From positions 62,001-126,000 of the forward strand of contig NZ_MLJO01000016.1 in assembly GCF_001956915.1 (NCBI RefSeq): a stretch of 64,000 nucleotides of DNA, read 5' to 3'. The translations under genes were made by a program, and so were the position numbers. Shown piece after piece: positions 8,318 through 16,564 of this stretch; within the stretch, counting starts at the first letter, position 1; each line of letters begins with the position of its first letter. The stretch is from Intrasporangium flavum. GTDB taxonomy: Bacteria > Actinomycetota > Actinomycetes > Actinomycetales > Dermatophilaceae. The notes beneath the pieces are model-generated. The model saw nothing but the letters and a program-made list of their open reading frames with translations, searched no databases and had not been told where the DNA came from.

Positions 8318-9171
8318 CCGACGGCCGGCCCTCCGATGCCGACCACCAGCAGTACGCCGTCGACACCGACCCCGACGGCCCTCCCGAGGGCGAGCGATGG
8401 TCGTCCTGGGACGGCGCGACCCACGGCCCCAAGCCACGCCCGGACTGGGTCATCACCGACCTCGGGGCCGTCGAGTCCGACCTCGGCGTCCTCAAGACCG
8501 GCAAGGAGGCCGACGTCCACCTCGTGCGACGGTGGGTGCCGGGCTCACCCGAGCGTGACGTGCTCATGGCCGGCAAGCGGTACCGGTCGAGCAAGAACCG
8601 CCTGTTCCACCGCGACTCCGGCTACCTCGAGGGTCGCCGGGTGCGCAAGTCTCGCGAGACCCGGGCCATCCGCACCCGCACCTCGTTCGGCAAGGAGCTG
8701 ATCAGCGGCCTCTGGGCCTTCGCCGAGTTCGAGACGCTGGTACGGCTCTGGCACGAGGGGCTGCCGGTGCCCTACCCGGTGCAGATGTCCGACGACGAGA
8801 TGCTGATGGAGTTCATCGGCACCTCCGACGGGCAGGCCGCACCGCGCCTCGCGCAGACCCGCCCGGACCCGGAGCTGCTGCCGGTGCTCTTCGAGCAGCT
8901 GCGCGAGGCGATGCTCCGACTCGCCGAGCTCGGCTGGGCGCACGGCGACCTGTCGCCGTACAACGTGCTCCTCGAGGGTGAGGGCGAGGCCTCGCGCCTC
9001 GTCCTCATCGACTGGCCGCAGGTCGTCGACGTCATCGGCAACCCGCACGGCCCGGAGTTCCTCGAGCGAGACGCGCGCAACATGGGCGACTGGTTCACCC
9101 GCCGGGGCTTCGAGGTGGACCACGGCCTGCTCTTCGGTGACCTCATGGCCGCCGCGACCTCGCGCTGGTGA
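8263..9171 (+). CDS. RIO1-family serine kinase/ATPase
   Basis: 302 residues if the TTG at 8263 is the start (GGAG five bases upstream); I saw no better start upstream in this frame. The nucleotide-binding motif is LGVLKTGKEADVHLV at about residues 74-88, the catalytic loop is WAHGDLSPYNVLL with Asp229, and the metal-binding Asp is in LVLIDWPQVV. This matches RIO1-type atypical kinases, which in archaea and eukaryotes act in small-subunit ribosome maturation. The bacterial role is poorly known. The N-terminal 60 residues are acidic and look unstructured. A perfect hairpin follows the gene. Confidence 0.85.
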   Translation: MSFNAFHEDEYEVFDPRLTDGRPSDADHQQYAVDTDPDGPPEGERWSSWDGATHGPKPRPDWVITDLGAVESDLGVLKTGKEADVHLVRRWVPGSPERDVLMAGKRYRSSKNRLFHRDSGYLEGRRVRKSRETRAIRTRTSFGKELISGLWAFAEFETLVRLWHEGLPVPYPVQMSDDEMLMEFIGTSDGQAAPRLAQTRPDPELLPVLFEQLREAMLRLAELGWAHGDLSPYNVLLEGEGEASRLVLIDWPQVVDVIGNPHGPEFLERDARNMGDWFTRRGFEVDHGLLFGDLMAAATSRW

Positions 9172-9200
9172 CTCGGGGCACCGCGGGAGGGCACGGCACG

Positions 9201-9233
9201 GCGGGGGCCACGCGTTCGTGGCGTGGCCCCCGC
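9201..9233. terminator. Hairpin between convergent genes
   Basis: A perfect 13-base-pair stem (9201-9213 with 9221-9233) and a 7-base loop lie between the RIO kinase stop and the convergent secreted-protein stop. There is no U-tract, which is common for high-GC actinobacterial terminators. It probably serves both directions. Confidence 0.7.
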
Positions 9234-9261
9234 GTCGGGCTGCTCCCAGCCCGTCAGCGCG

Positions 9262-11187
9262 TCACTTGAGCCCGAGGGCCGTGATGCGCGTGCCCCAGTT
9301 GGCGAGCGCGGTGCGGGTGCCGCCGCACGAGCCGATCGGGGCGGTGAGGTACTGCGACAGCGTGCACGTCTGGGCGATGTACTCCGACGCCACCCAGATC
9401 GTCGTGCCGTCGACCGCGGTCGCACCGTAGTCGCCCCACCGCGGCCGCGGCGGGACCTCGTCGGTCTGGCCCGAGTAGCCCGTGAACCCGTCCTGCGGCC
9501 CGAGCCCCGCGGCCGCCACGTGGACGGCGCCGGCGCCGGTGAGCCCGTCGAGGCTGGCGTAGCCGGCGCTCGGGAACCGGTCGTCGCCGGTCAGGGTGAA
9601 GGCCATGACGCCGCGCCCGCTGGGCGTCACGCCGATCGCCGGGTAGGTGAGGTCGCTGCCGGTGAGGCCGAGGTAGCCGCTCAGGGACAGTTTGGCCGAC
9701 AGGGCACCGGTGGCCGTCGTCGGCTTGACGACGAAGTACTCGATGCCGGCCCGGTTCGAGCCGTCGACCTGCAGGGCCGTGTCGAGCGCGCCCCACAGCT
9801 TGCCGTTGGCCCACGTCACCTGCTGCATGCGGGTGTCGTTGCTGTCGAGCCTCGAGATCGGCTCCGGGGCGAACGGGTCGGGCGCCCCGAGCAGCACCTG
9901 CGTGGCGCAGGCATCGATGTTGAGGCACTCCCGCTGCGGGGTCGGTCCGGCCTTCTGCGTCGCCTTCGGCGGCACGGCGTAGGGGTTGACGGGCAGGGTC
10001 ACGTGGCTCAGCCCGAGCGCCGGGGTCCCCGAGAGGGAGGACGTGTTCGTCAGCGCCCACACGAGCAGCTGGCTCGACTGCCCGTTGCCGTTGGCCTCCT
10101 CGGCGGCGTTGCTGCTGAGGAGGTACTCGGTGCCACCGGCGTCGGTCGAGAACTGGTTCGGCGAGGACACCGCCGGCCAGATCGTGAAGCCCGGGTTGCC
10201 GTTGTCGGCCGTCGAGGTGTCGACCTGGGTGACACCGACGGACGCGGCGCCGCTCGCCAGCGCCTGCTTGGAGAAGGCGTACAGCTGGGCACCGATGAAG
10301 GCGTCGCCGAAGAACTCGTACTCGTTCGTCGTGACGTAGAACCCGTTCGCGTCGGCGCCGATGTGCGGGTAGTCGCCGAGGCAGAAGCCACCGGTGCAGT
10401 GGTGGTCGGGCGTGCCCTGGGTCCCGTTGTCCTGCACGGGAACCCGGTAGATGCGCCACGATCCGGCCGGGTCGGAGCCCGCGCTGACCGCGACGTCGAT
10501 GTGGTTGGTCCCGAGGAAGGCACCCGACGCCGGGTTGACGTCGAGCGTCAGGACGGTGAGGAACCAGCGCTGCGTGGCCCCGTCGTAGAGGCAGCTCGGG
10601 TCGGTGACGAACGGGCCCCGCGCACCGGTGGTGCGGTTGACGGCCGCCGGGTAGCCGAGGAACGTGTTGAGGTCGGTGACGCCGGTGACGGCGGCGCCGC
10701 TCGTGTCGTAGACCCGCAGGGCGTCGTTGACGGCCTCGACGACGCGCCCGTTGCCGGCGCACAGGCCCTGGTCCGGGGGCTCGAGCGAGAACTGGTTGCC
10801 GCCGTTGGCCAGACGCTGGTCGCGGTGGTCGATCCCGTCGAAGCCGAGCCGCACGTCCGGATTGGACTTCGACGTGGCGGCGCTGCTCGCCGCGGCACCC
10901 TTGGCGCCGCGCTTGCTGTAGGAGCGGTTGGTGATCCGGGCCTGCGACGGCTGCGCACCGGGATCGGAGTCGCCGCCGACGAACTCGGGGAAGGCGAGTC
11001 CCTCTGGCCCGTTGGGCAGCCCACCGAGCTGGGTCGTGCCGCCGAGCGCCACCTGGCGCGTCGAGCCGGCGGCTCCCGCCGCGTCGGCGACACCGACCGT
11101 CGCCACGATGCTGCCCCCGAACGCCAGCGCCGCGACCGCGGCCCCGACGAGTGAACGGTTCCTCGACCACCTGCTGCGCACAGCCAT
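9262..11187 (-). CDS. Large secreted protein of unknown function
   Basis: 641 residues; ATG after GGAGG at five-base spacing. The N-terminus is a Sec signal peptide (basic RSRWSRNRS, hydrophobic core at about 14-33, cleavage near VADAAGA). The mature part is rich in Gly, Thr, Asn and Asp and mainly beta-like, with no transmembrane anchor and no sorting signal. It has a few Cys residues that could pair, for example in DHHCTGGFCLGDYPHIG and in the C-terminal CTLSQYL / GSCGG. Motifs such as GDYPHIGADANGFYVTTNEY recall beta-propeller-like secreted proteins. I do not recognise the family and give no function. Confidence 0.75.
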   Translation of the reverse strand: MAVRSRWSRNRSLVGAAVAALAFGGSIVATVGVADAAGAAGSTRQVALGGTTQLGGLPNGPEGLAFPEFVGGDSDPGAQPSQARITNRSYSKRGAKGAAASSAATSKSNPDVRLGFDGIDHRDQRLANGGNQFSLEPPDQGLCAGNGRVVEAVNDALRVYDTSGAAVTGVTDLNTFLGYPAAVNRTTGARGPFVTDPSCLYDGATQRWFLTVLTLDVNPASGAFLGTNHIDVAVSAGSDPAGSWRIYRVPVQDNGTQGTPDHHCTGGFCLGDYPHIGADANGFYVTTNEYEFFGDAFIGAQLYAFSKQALASGAASVGVTQVDTSTADNGNPGFTIWPAVSSPNQFSTDAGGTEYLLSSNAAEEANGNGQSSQLLVWALTNTSSLSGTPALGLSHVTLPVNPYAVPPKATQKAGPTPQRECLNIDACATQVLLGAPDPFAPEPISRLDSNDTRMQQVTWANGKLWGALDTALQVDGSNRAGIEYFVVKPTTATGALSAKLSLSGYLGLTGSDLTYPAIGVTPSGRGVMAFTLTGDDRFPSAGYASLDGLTGAGAVHVAAAGLGPQDGFTGYSGQTDEVPPRPRWGDYGATAVDGTTIWVASEYIAQTCTLSQYLTAPIGSCGGTRTALANWGTRITALGLK

Positions 11188-11337
11188 GACGCCTCCACGC
11201 GGGGGTTCGGGCCGGCGACTGTGACTCGTGTCACTCCCTCGGAGACGACGGTAGACCTGCGGCGTCCCGGGCGTCAGGCGTTTGCGTCAGGTGCGCGAGC
11301 ACCGGCAGGAGGCACGCCCCGGCCACGCGGTGACGGC

Positions 11338-12018
11338 TCAGCCCTCGGCGTCGGTGAGGAAGTCCGCGGGGTGGCCGAACTTGCCTGAGTGGACGAACTC
11401 CTCGAGCGGCAGGCGCGAGCGCGGGAGCCGGGCCCGGGTGCGCACCCAGTCGGGCATCTGCTCGTCCTCGCCACTGCGGGCCGGCAGCCCGAGGGCGATG
11501 CCGGTCGTGACCGCCCAGTGGCGCGGCACGGCGAAGGCCTCGGTGGCGGCGCGGTGGTCGAACCCGCCGAACTGCCGTACCTGCAGGCCCATCGAGCGCG
11601 CCTGCACGGTGATGTGGGCGACGGCCTGGCCGAGGTCGAACATCGCGTAGTCGCTGTAGGACACCTCGTGGTCCTCGTCGGTGGCCACCTGGTGCAGGGT
11701 GAACACGATCGCCGACGCCGACGGGGCCCACACGCGGTTCGGCGGGGTCAGCACCTCGAGCATGGCCTCGTGGGTCGCGTCGCCGCGCCGCCCGACGATG
11801 AAGCCCCACGGCTGGGAGTTGCCGGCCGACGGCGCCCACCGGGCCGCCTCGAGGATGGCCCGCAGGGCGTCGGGCGACAGCTCGTGGTCGCGGTCGTAGA
11901 CCATGACGCTCTCGCGGTCGCGGAGCAACGGCGTCAGCACCTCGGGCTGGGCCGTCGGCGCCTGCGAGGCGGCCGGGCGCCCCGGGGTCACCGTCTCGTC
12001 ACTGCTCTGATCGCTCAC
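11338..12018 (-). CDS. Nitroreductase-family FMN oxidoreductase
   Basis: 226 residues, GTG start. The family fold is shown by LRDRESVMVYDRDHELSPDAL, AARWAPSAGNSQPWGFIVG (FMN phosphate and ring contacts) and, later, FDLGQAVAHITVQARSMGL followed by TTGIALGLPA. Such enzymes reduce nitro, quinone or related substrates with NAD(P)H. The C-terminus carries RSRLPLEEFVHSGKFG, typical of the group. It lies about 115 bases downstream of proS on the same strand and could be transcribed with it. The substrate cannot be predicted. Confidence 0.86.
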   Translation of the reverse strand: MSDQSSDETVTPGRPAASQAPTAQPEVLTPLLRDRESVMVYDRDHELSPDALRAILEAARWAPSAGNSQPWGFIVGRRGDATHEAMLEVLTPPNRVWAPSASAIVFTLHQVATDEDHEVSYSDYAMFDLGQAVAHITVQARSMGLQVRQFGGFDHRAATEAFAVPRHWAVTTGIALGLPARSGEDEQMPDWVRTRARLPRSRLPLEEFVHSGKFGHPADFLTDAEG

Positions 12019-12132
12019 GCGTCCACCGTCCTCTCCCTCACCACAACGACGCCGCCCGCGTGGGACTTCCCGGCGCGGGTGTGACGGGGCCGGTCAGTAC
12101 GCACGCTCCGTCGCCGCCGCGCGGGCGGCCGG

Positions 12133-13542
12133 TCAGTACGCGCGGCCGACGACCGCCAGGACGCCGTCCGCGTCCTCGGCGTCGGGCACCGACCCGTCGG
12201 GCATCGTCAGGCAGCGCACCGTGACGGCCGACTCCGCGAGCCGCGCCTCCCCCTCGACGCCGAGGGTCGCCCACGGGATCGTCGCCCACCCGGTGCGGGC
12301 CGCCTCGAGGGCGTCCTCGACGGTGGTGACGGCGCTCGTGGCGGCGTCCCGGCGTGCGAGCGCCTCGGTGTAGAGCGCGTCGTGGTCCTCGTCGAGCGCG
12401 GCCGTCACCGCGGGGACGAGCGCCGCCAGCGACACCGGCGTCTTGCCGCCGGCGACCCGGCGCACGACGGTGACCGACCCCTCGGCGAGGTCGCGCGGAC
12501 CCACCTCGACGCGCACGGGGATGCCCTTGAGCTCGGCGTCGACGGCGCGCCGGCCGAACGCGGTGTCGGTGCGGTCGTCGAGCTCGGCGCGCACTCCGGC
12601 CGCCAGCAGGTCGGCGACGACCTGGCGGGCCGCCTCGGCCACCCCCTCGCCGTCCTTGACGACCATGACGAGCGCCTGGACCGGCGCGAGCCGCGGCGGC
12701 AGGCGCAGACCGGCGTCGTCGCCGTGGCCCATGATGAGACCGCCGAGCATCCGGGTGGACGTGCCCCACGACGTCGTCCAGCACAGCTCCTGGCGCCCCT
12801 GCTCCGACAGGTAGGTGATGTCGAAGGCGCGGGCGAAGTTCTGGCCGAGCTCGTGGCTCGTGCCCATCTGCAGGGCCTTGCCGTCGCGCATCATCGACTC
12901 GAGCGCCAGGGTGTTCGTGGCGCCGGCGAACCGCTCGCGAGCGGTCTTGACGCCGAGCACCACCGGCATCGCGAGCGTCTCACGCATGAACGCCGCGTAG
13001 ACGTCGGCGTGGATGCGCCGGGCGTAGGCGCGCGCGTCCTGCTCCGTGGCGTGGGCGGTGTGCCCCTCCTGCCACAGGAACTCGCTGGTGCGCAGGAAGA
13101 CCCGCGGGCGCAGCTCCCACCGCACGACGTTGGCCCACTGGTTGAGCAGCAGGGGCAGGTCGCGGTAGCTCTGCGTCCACTTGGCCATGTACTCGCCGAT
13201 GACGGTCTCGGAGGTCGGGCGCACGACGACGGGCTCCTCGAGCTGCTTTCCGCCGGCGTGCGTCACGACCGCGAGCTCGGGGCTGAAGCCCTCGACGTGC
13301 TCGGCCTCGCGCTTGAGGTAGGACTCCGGGATGAAGAGCGGGAAGTAGGCGTTCTTCGCCCCCGCCTGCTTGATGCGCCGGTCCATGTCGGCCTGCATCC
13401 GCTCCCAGATCGCGTAGCCGTACGGTCGCACGACCATGGTGCCGCGCACCGGCCCGTTGTCGGCCAGCTCGGCCTTGGCGACCACGTCCTGGTACCAGCG
13501 GGGGAAGTCCTGCGACTGCGGGGTGAGCACGCTCTTGGGCAT
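12133..13542 (-). CDS. proS: Prolyl-tRNA synthetase, type 3 (short, archaeal/eukaryal-like)
   Basis: 469 residues. It joins proline to tRNA-Pro. This is the short class II form without the editing insertion of the long bacterial enzyme. Motif RPTSE is at 108-112, motif 2 covers RWELRP and FLRTSEFLWQEGHTAHAT, and MGHGDDAGLRLPP marks motif 3. The anticodon-binding domain is C-terminal, and the chain ends in a Tyr, as usual for type 3. The start at 13542 is chosen because an earlier in-frame extension overlaps the upstream gene, and because TAGGAT ends seven bases before this ATG, fitting leaderless transcription. Confidence 0.95.
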   Translation of the reverse strand: MPKSVLTPQSQDFPRWYQDVVAKAELADNGPVRGTMVVRPYGYAIWERMQADMDRRIKQAGAKNAYFPLFIPESYLKREAEHVEGFSPELAVVTHAGGKQLEEPVVVRPTSETVIGEYMAKWTQSYRDLPLLLNQWANVVRWELRPRVFLRTSEFLWQEGHTAHATEQDARAYARRIHADVYAAFMRETLAMPVVLGVKTARERFAGATNTLALESMMRDGKALQMGTSHELGQNFARAFDITYLSEQGRQELCWTTSWGTSTRMLGGLIMGHGDDAGLRLPPRLAPVQALVMVVKDGEGVAEAARQVVADLLAAGVRAELDDRTDTAFGRRAVDAELKGIPVRVEVGPRDLAEGSVTVVRRVAGGKTPVSLAALVPAVTAALDEDHDALYTEALARRDAATSAVTTVEDALEAARTGWATIPWATLGVEGEARLAESAVTVRCLTMPDGSVPDAEDADGVLAVVGRAY

Positions 13543-13549
13543 GCGCTCG

Positions 13550-13555
13550 ATCCTA
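13550..13555 (-). promoter_or_regulatory. -10 element for leaderless proS
   Basis: TAGGAT on the minus strand, seven bases before the proS ATG, with no Shine-Dalgarno in between. The distance places the transcription start at or next to the A of ATG. Confidence 0.55.
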
Positions 13556-13571
13556 GGGTCGCGTGCGGCGC

Positions 13572-14525
13572 TCAGGCGTCGCGGGCCTGCCGGATCGTCG
13601 CGCGCAGGAAGGCCTGCCACGCCTCGACGCCGTCGGTCAGCTCGCCGGTGCCGCCGTGGTCGCGCAGGATCGCCGTCGTCGCGTCGCGCGTCGGGCCGTC
13701 GAGCTCGCCGGAGGTCTGCACCCCCGTGCGCCCCCAGACGTGCACGCACATCGCCTGGATCGCCTGGACCTGCGCGCCGGAGCGCGGGATCAGCCGCGGC
13801 ACCCCTCCGGGTCCGAAGCGTCCGCTGTCGACGTGGATGTGGTTGGAGTGCGAGGCGTCGAACAGGTAGGTCAGCACGTCGGCGAAGTGCAGGTGCAGGC
13901 CGGCGGCCACCTGCCAGTAGGTGCGCAGCCGGCGGCGCACCTCGGCGGCCGTGTCGTCGCGCCAGCGGTCGTACCGCAGCGAGGCGACGTCGGCGCCGCC
14001 GGTGCGCAGCCGGGCGATGTCGAGCGCCTGGCCCGAGTGGTGCCACGACGTGCCCGCCCCCTGGGTCCACCCGCCGTAGGAGTGGAGCGCGTCGGGTCGT
14101 TGGCCGGTCAGCGTGCGGTGTGTCGTCATCCACGCCGCGAGCGTCGCCGCGAAGGCGTCCTGCACGTAGTACGGCGTCGCGCGGCCGTCGACCTCGTAGA
14201 CGTGCCTGGCGTCGCCGATCGCGGTGCGGCGGCGCAGCGCCGACCGGTCGAGCGCGGCCGGGTGCGCGGACGACTCGGGCGTCATCGTCACGGGGCGTTC
14301 GGGTCCGACCACCGACGCGAGGGCCCAGCCGCCACCGGCGACGGCGGCGACCCCGAGCCCGCCGAGCACGAGGACTCCCCGACGCGTCAGCCGAACGGGT
14401 GGCTCCCCGCCCGGCGCCGAACCGGGCGCCGTGCCGGGGGCCGTGCCGGGGGGCGTGCCGGGCGCTCCGCGGGGCCGGGGTCCCGACACGGGAGGCCGCG
14501 GTCGGCGCGTCTCGGACGTCGTCAC
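13572..14525 (-). CDS. Exported extensin-like / peptidase-like protein
   Basis: 317 residues from the GTG at 14525; this start is a judgement, with only a weak GGGG upstream. A Pro/Gly/Thr repeat (PGTAPGTAPGSAPGG) precedes a twin-arginine-like segment VRLTRRGVLVLGG with a hydrophobic stretch at about 50-70, so it is probably Tat- or membrane-targeted. The catalytic-looking domain carries SWHHSGQALDIARL and SNHIHVD, the His/Asp pattern of the extensin-like C-terminal and related metal-dependent D,D-peptidase folds. A role in peptidoglycan or wall polymer trimming is inference. It is divergent from the ECF41 sigma gene. Confidence 0.7.
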   Translation of the reverse strand: MTTSETRRPRPPVSGPRPRGAPGTPPGTAPGTAPGSAPGGEPPVRLTRRGVLVLGGLGVAAVAGGGWALASVVGPERPVTMTPESSAHPAALDRSALRRRTAIGDARHVYEVDGRATPYYVQDAFAATLAAWMTTHRTLTGQRPDALHSYGGWTQGAGTSWHHSGQALDIARLRTGGADVASLRYDRWRDDTAAEVRRRLRTYWQVAAGLHLHFADVLTYLFDASHSNHIHVDSGRFGPGGVPRLIPRSGAQVQAIQAMCVHVWGRTGVQTSGELDGPTRDATTAILRDHGGTGELTDGVEAWQAFLRATIRQARDA

Positions 14526-14630
14526 CGCCCCAGTCTCACCCGAGCCGGGCCCCACCCGGAAACCCCTCGCCCGCGTGGCGCGCCCGAAATGTCCGTTTGC
14601 CGGGAGCGTCACGGCCACGACGCGCCGCAA

Positions 14631-14657
14631 TGTCACACTCCACGGCCGCCGCGTGTC
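14631..14657 (+). promoter_or_regulatory. ECF41-type promoter upstream of the ECF41 sigma gene
   Basis: TGTCACA at 14631-14637 and TGTC at 14654-14657, separated by 16 bases. As I recall it, the ECF41 consensus is TGTCACA-N16-CGTC, so this matches in all but one base. It lies about 80 bases upstream of the sigma ATG and suggests autoregulation. Confidence 0.65.
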
Positions 14658-14739
14658 CAGCCGGTGAAACCCCCGCCGGGCCCTGCGATGATCGTCGCAC
14701 CCCGGCCGACACCCCCACGGACCCCCGAGGTGATGACCG

Positions 14740-15669
14740 ATGACGACCCTCCCGACGCCGGAGCGCCCGACCGACGACACCGGCGACGCCGCCGACCCGC
14801 GTGACGCGGCGACCGCCGTCTTCGAGCAGCACCGCGGCTCGCTCGTCGGCGCCGCCTACCGGATCCTGTCGAGCCACAGCGACGCCGAGGACGTCGTCCA
14901 GGAGGCGTGGCTGCGGTGGCGCGAGGTCGACCTCGACACCATCGACGAGCCGCGCGCCTACCTGCTCACCGTGACGACGCGCCTGGCGCTCAACCGGATC
15001 CGGCAGCTGCGCTCCCGGCGGGAGGCCTACGTCGGACCGTGGCTGCCCGAGCCGGTGGCCACCGACCCCCGCGACGACGGGGCGGCCGCGGCCGAGCTCG
15101 CCGACGACGTGTCGATGGCGATGCTCATCGTCCTCGAGTCGCTGAGCCCCCTCGAGCGCGCGGCGTTCGTGCTGACGGAGGTGTTCGGGATGCCCGCACC
15201 CGAGGTCGCCACGACGCTGGACCGCTCCCCCGCCGCGGTGCGCCAGCTGGTGCACCGCGCCCGCTCGCACGTCGAGGCCCGACGCCCCCGCAGCGTCGTC
15301 GACACGGCACGGCACCGGCAGGTCGTCGAGCGCTTCCTCGCCGCTGCGACGGGCGGCGACGTCGAGGGCCTCTTCGAGGTGCTCGCCCCCGACGTCACCC
15401 TGGTCAGCGACGGCGGCGGCATCCGCAAGGCGGCGCTGCGCCCGATCCACAGCGCCGACAAGGTGATCCGCTGGCTCGCCGCGGTCATGAACCGGCCGGA
15501 GGCACAGCTGGTCACCGGTGCCGAGGTGCGCGTCGTCAACGGCGAGGACGCCGTCGTGTTCCTCACGGCGGACGGTGTCGACTCGGTGTGGTTCCTCACC
15601 GTCGAGGGCGACCGTGCCGTGCGCCTGCACGGCGTGCGCAACCCGGAGAAGCTCCACGCCGTGAGCTGA
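14740..15669 (+). CDS. ECF41-group sigma factor with fused SnoaL-like regulatory domain
   Basis: 309 residues; ATG after GAGGTGA. Residues about 20-95 form sigma region 2 (HRGSLVGAAYRILSSHSDAEDVVQEAW) and about 125-190 region 4 (LSPLERAAFVLTEVFGMPAPEVA). The linker has the WLPEP motif and the C-terminal SnoaL-like domain has DGGG and NPEKL, the three marks of ECF41 sigma factors, whose C-terminus controls activity in place of a separate anti-sigma factor. ECF41 genes usually neighbour a carboxymuconolactone decarboxylase, oxidoreductase or epimerase gene; none is seen here. The convergent lyase gene ends only four bases after this stop. Confidence 0.9.
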   Translation: MTTLPTPERPTDDTGDAADPRDAATAVFEQHRGSLVGAAYRILSSHSDAEDVVQEAWLRWREVDLDTIDEPRAYLLTVTTRLALNRIRQLRSRREAYVGPWLPEPVATDPRDDGAAAAELADDVSMAMLIVLESLSPLERAAFVLTEVFGMPAPEVATTLDRSPAAVRQLVHRARSHVEARRPRSVVDTARHRQVVERFLAAATGGDVEGLFEVLAPDVTLVSDGGGIRKAALRPIHSADKVIRWLAAVMNRPEAQLVTGAEVRVVNGEDAVVFLTADGVDSVWFLTVEGDRAVRLHGVRNPEKLHAVS

Positions 15670-15673
15670 GGCC

Positions 15674-16558
15674 TCAGGCGTCGAGGGTGGCGATGGCGTC
15701 AGCGGTCGCGAGCACCTTGCGGGCCGTGTCGACGTGGAGGTTCTCGATGAGGCGGCCGTTCAGGGTCGCGACGCCGCGCCCCTCGGCCTGCGCCTGCTCG
15801 AACGCCTCGATGACGGCGCGCGCGTCGTCCACCTGCTCGGTGCTCGGTGCGAAGACGGCGTTGGCCGGCTCGACCTGGCCCGGGTGGATGAGGGTCTTGC
15901 CGTCGAAGCCCATCTCGCGGCCCTGCCGCGCCTCGGCGAGGAAGCCCTCGGCGTCCTTGACGTCGTTGAAGACCCCGTCGAGCACGGCGACGCCGGCAGA
16001 GCGGGCGCCGAGCACCGCGAGCTGGAGGCTCGTCATGACGGCGGCGCGCCCCGGGGCGAACGTCGCGCCGAGCTCCTTGTAGAGGTCGTTGGTGCCGAGG
16101 ACGAGCACCGCGAGGCGGTCGGAGGCGGAGGCGATCTCGGCGGCGTGCAGGATCGCGGCCGGCGTCTCGACCATCGCCCACAGACGCGTGTGGTCGGGCG
16201 CGCCGGCGGCCTCGAGCGCGGCGACGAGGCCGCGCACCTCGTCGGCCGAGCCCACCTTGGGCACCACGACGGCATCCGGGCCCGTGGCGGCCGCGGCAGC
16301 GAGGTCGGCCTCGTGCCACTGGCTGCCCAGCCCGTTGACGCGGATCGTCACCTCGCGCCGGCCGTACTCACCGGATCGTGCTGCAGCGCAAGCGTTCTCG
16401 CGGGCGGCGTCCTTGGCGTCGGGCGCGACGGCGTCCTCGAGGTCGAGGATGAGTGCGTCGACGGGCAGCGACTTGGCCTTCTCGAGCGCCCGCTCGTTCG
16501 AGCTCGGCATGTAGAGGACGGAGCGGCGCGGGCGGAAGGTGGCGTCGGCGGATCCCAT
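15674..16558 (-). CDS. CoA ester lyase, CitE / HpcH-HpaI family
   Basis: 294 residues. A TIM-barrel lyase of the citrate-lyase-beta family, with RRSVLYMPSSNERALEKA, DALILDLEDAVAPDAKD (metal and CoA region) and VPKVGSADEVRG. WAMVETPAAILHAAEIA and GFDGKTLIHPGQVEPANAVF complete the signature. Relatives cleave citramalyl-, malyl- or citryl-CoA. It starts six bases downstream of the stop of the second lyase gene, so the two are surely one operon. The precise substrate is not determined by sequence; a malyl-CoA thioesterase or citramalyl-CoA lyase role is also possible. Confidence 0.85.
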   Translation of the reverse strand: MGSADATFRPRRSVLYMPSSNERALEKAKSLPVDALILDLEDAVAPDAKDAARENACAAARSGEYGRREVTIRVNGLGSQWHEADLAAAAATGPDAVVVPKVGSADEVRGLVAALEAAGAPDHTRLWAMVETPAAILHAAEIASASDRLAVLVLGTNDLYKELGATFAPGRAAVMTSLQLAVLGARSAGVAVLDGVFNDVKDAEGFLAEARQGREMGFDGKTLIHPGQVEPANAVFAPSTEQVDDARAVIEAFEQAQAEGRGVATLNGRLIENLHVDTARKVLATADAIATLDA

Positions 16559-16564
16559 TGCGGC

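Noticed and set aside
13543-14133. N-terminal extension of proS to 14133
   Set aside because: It overlaps the extensin-like gene; the residues are shadow-like, and type 3 ProRS starts near MPKSVLTPQSQDFPRWYQ.
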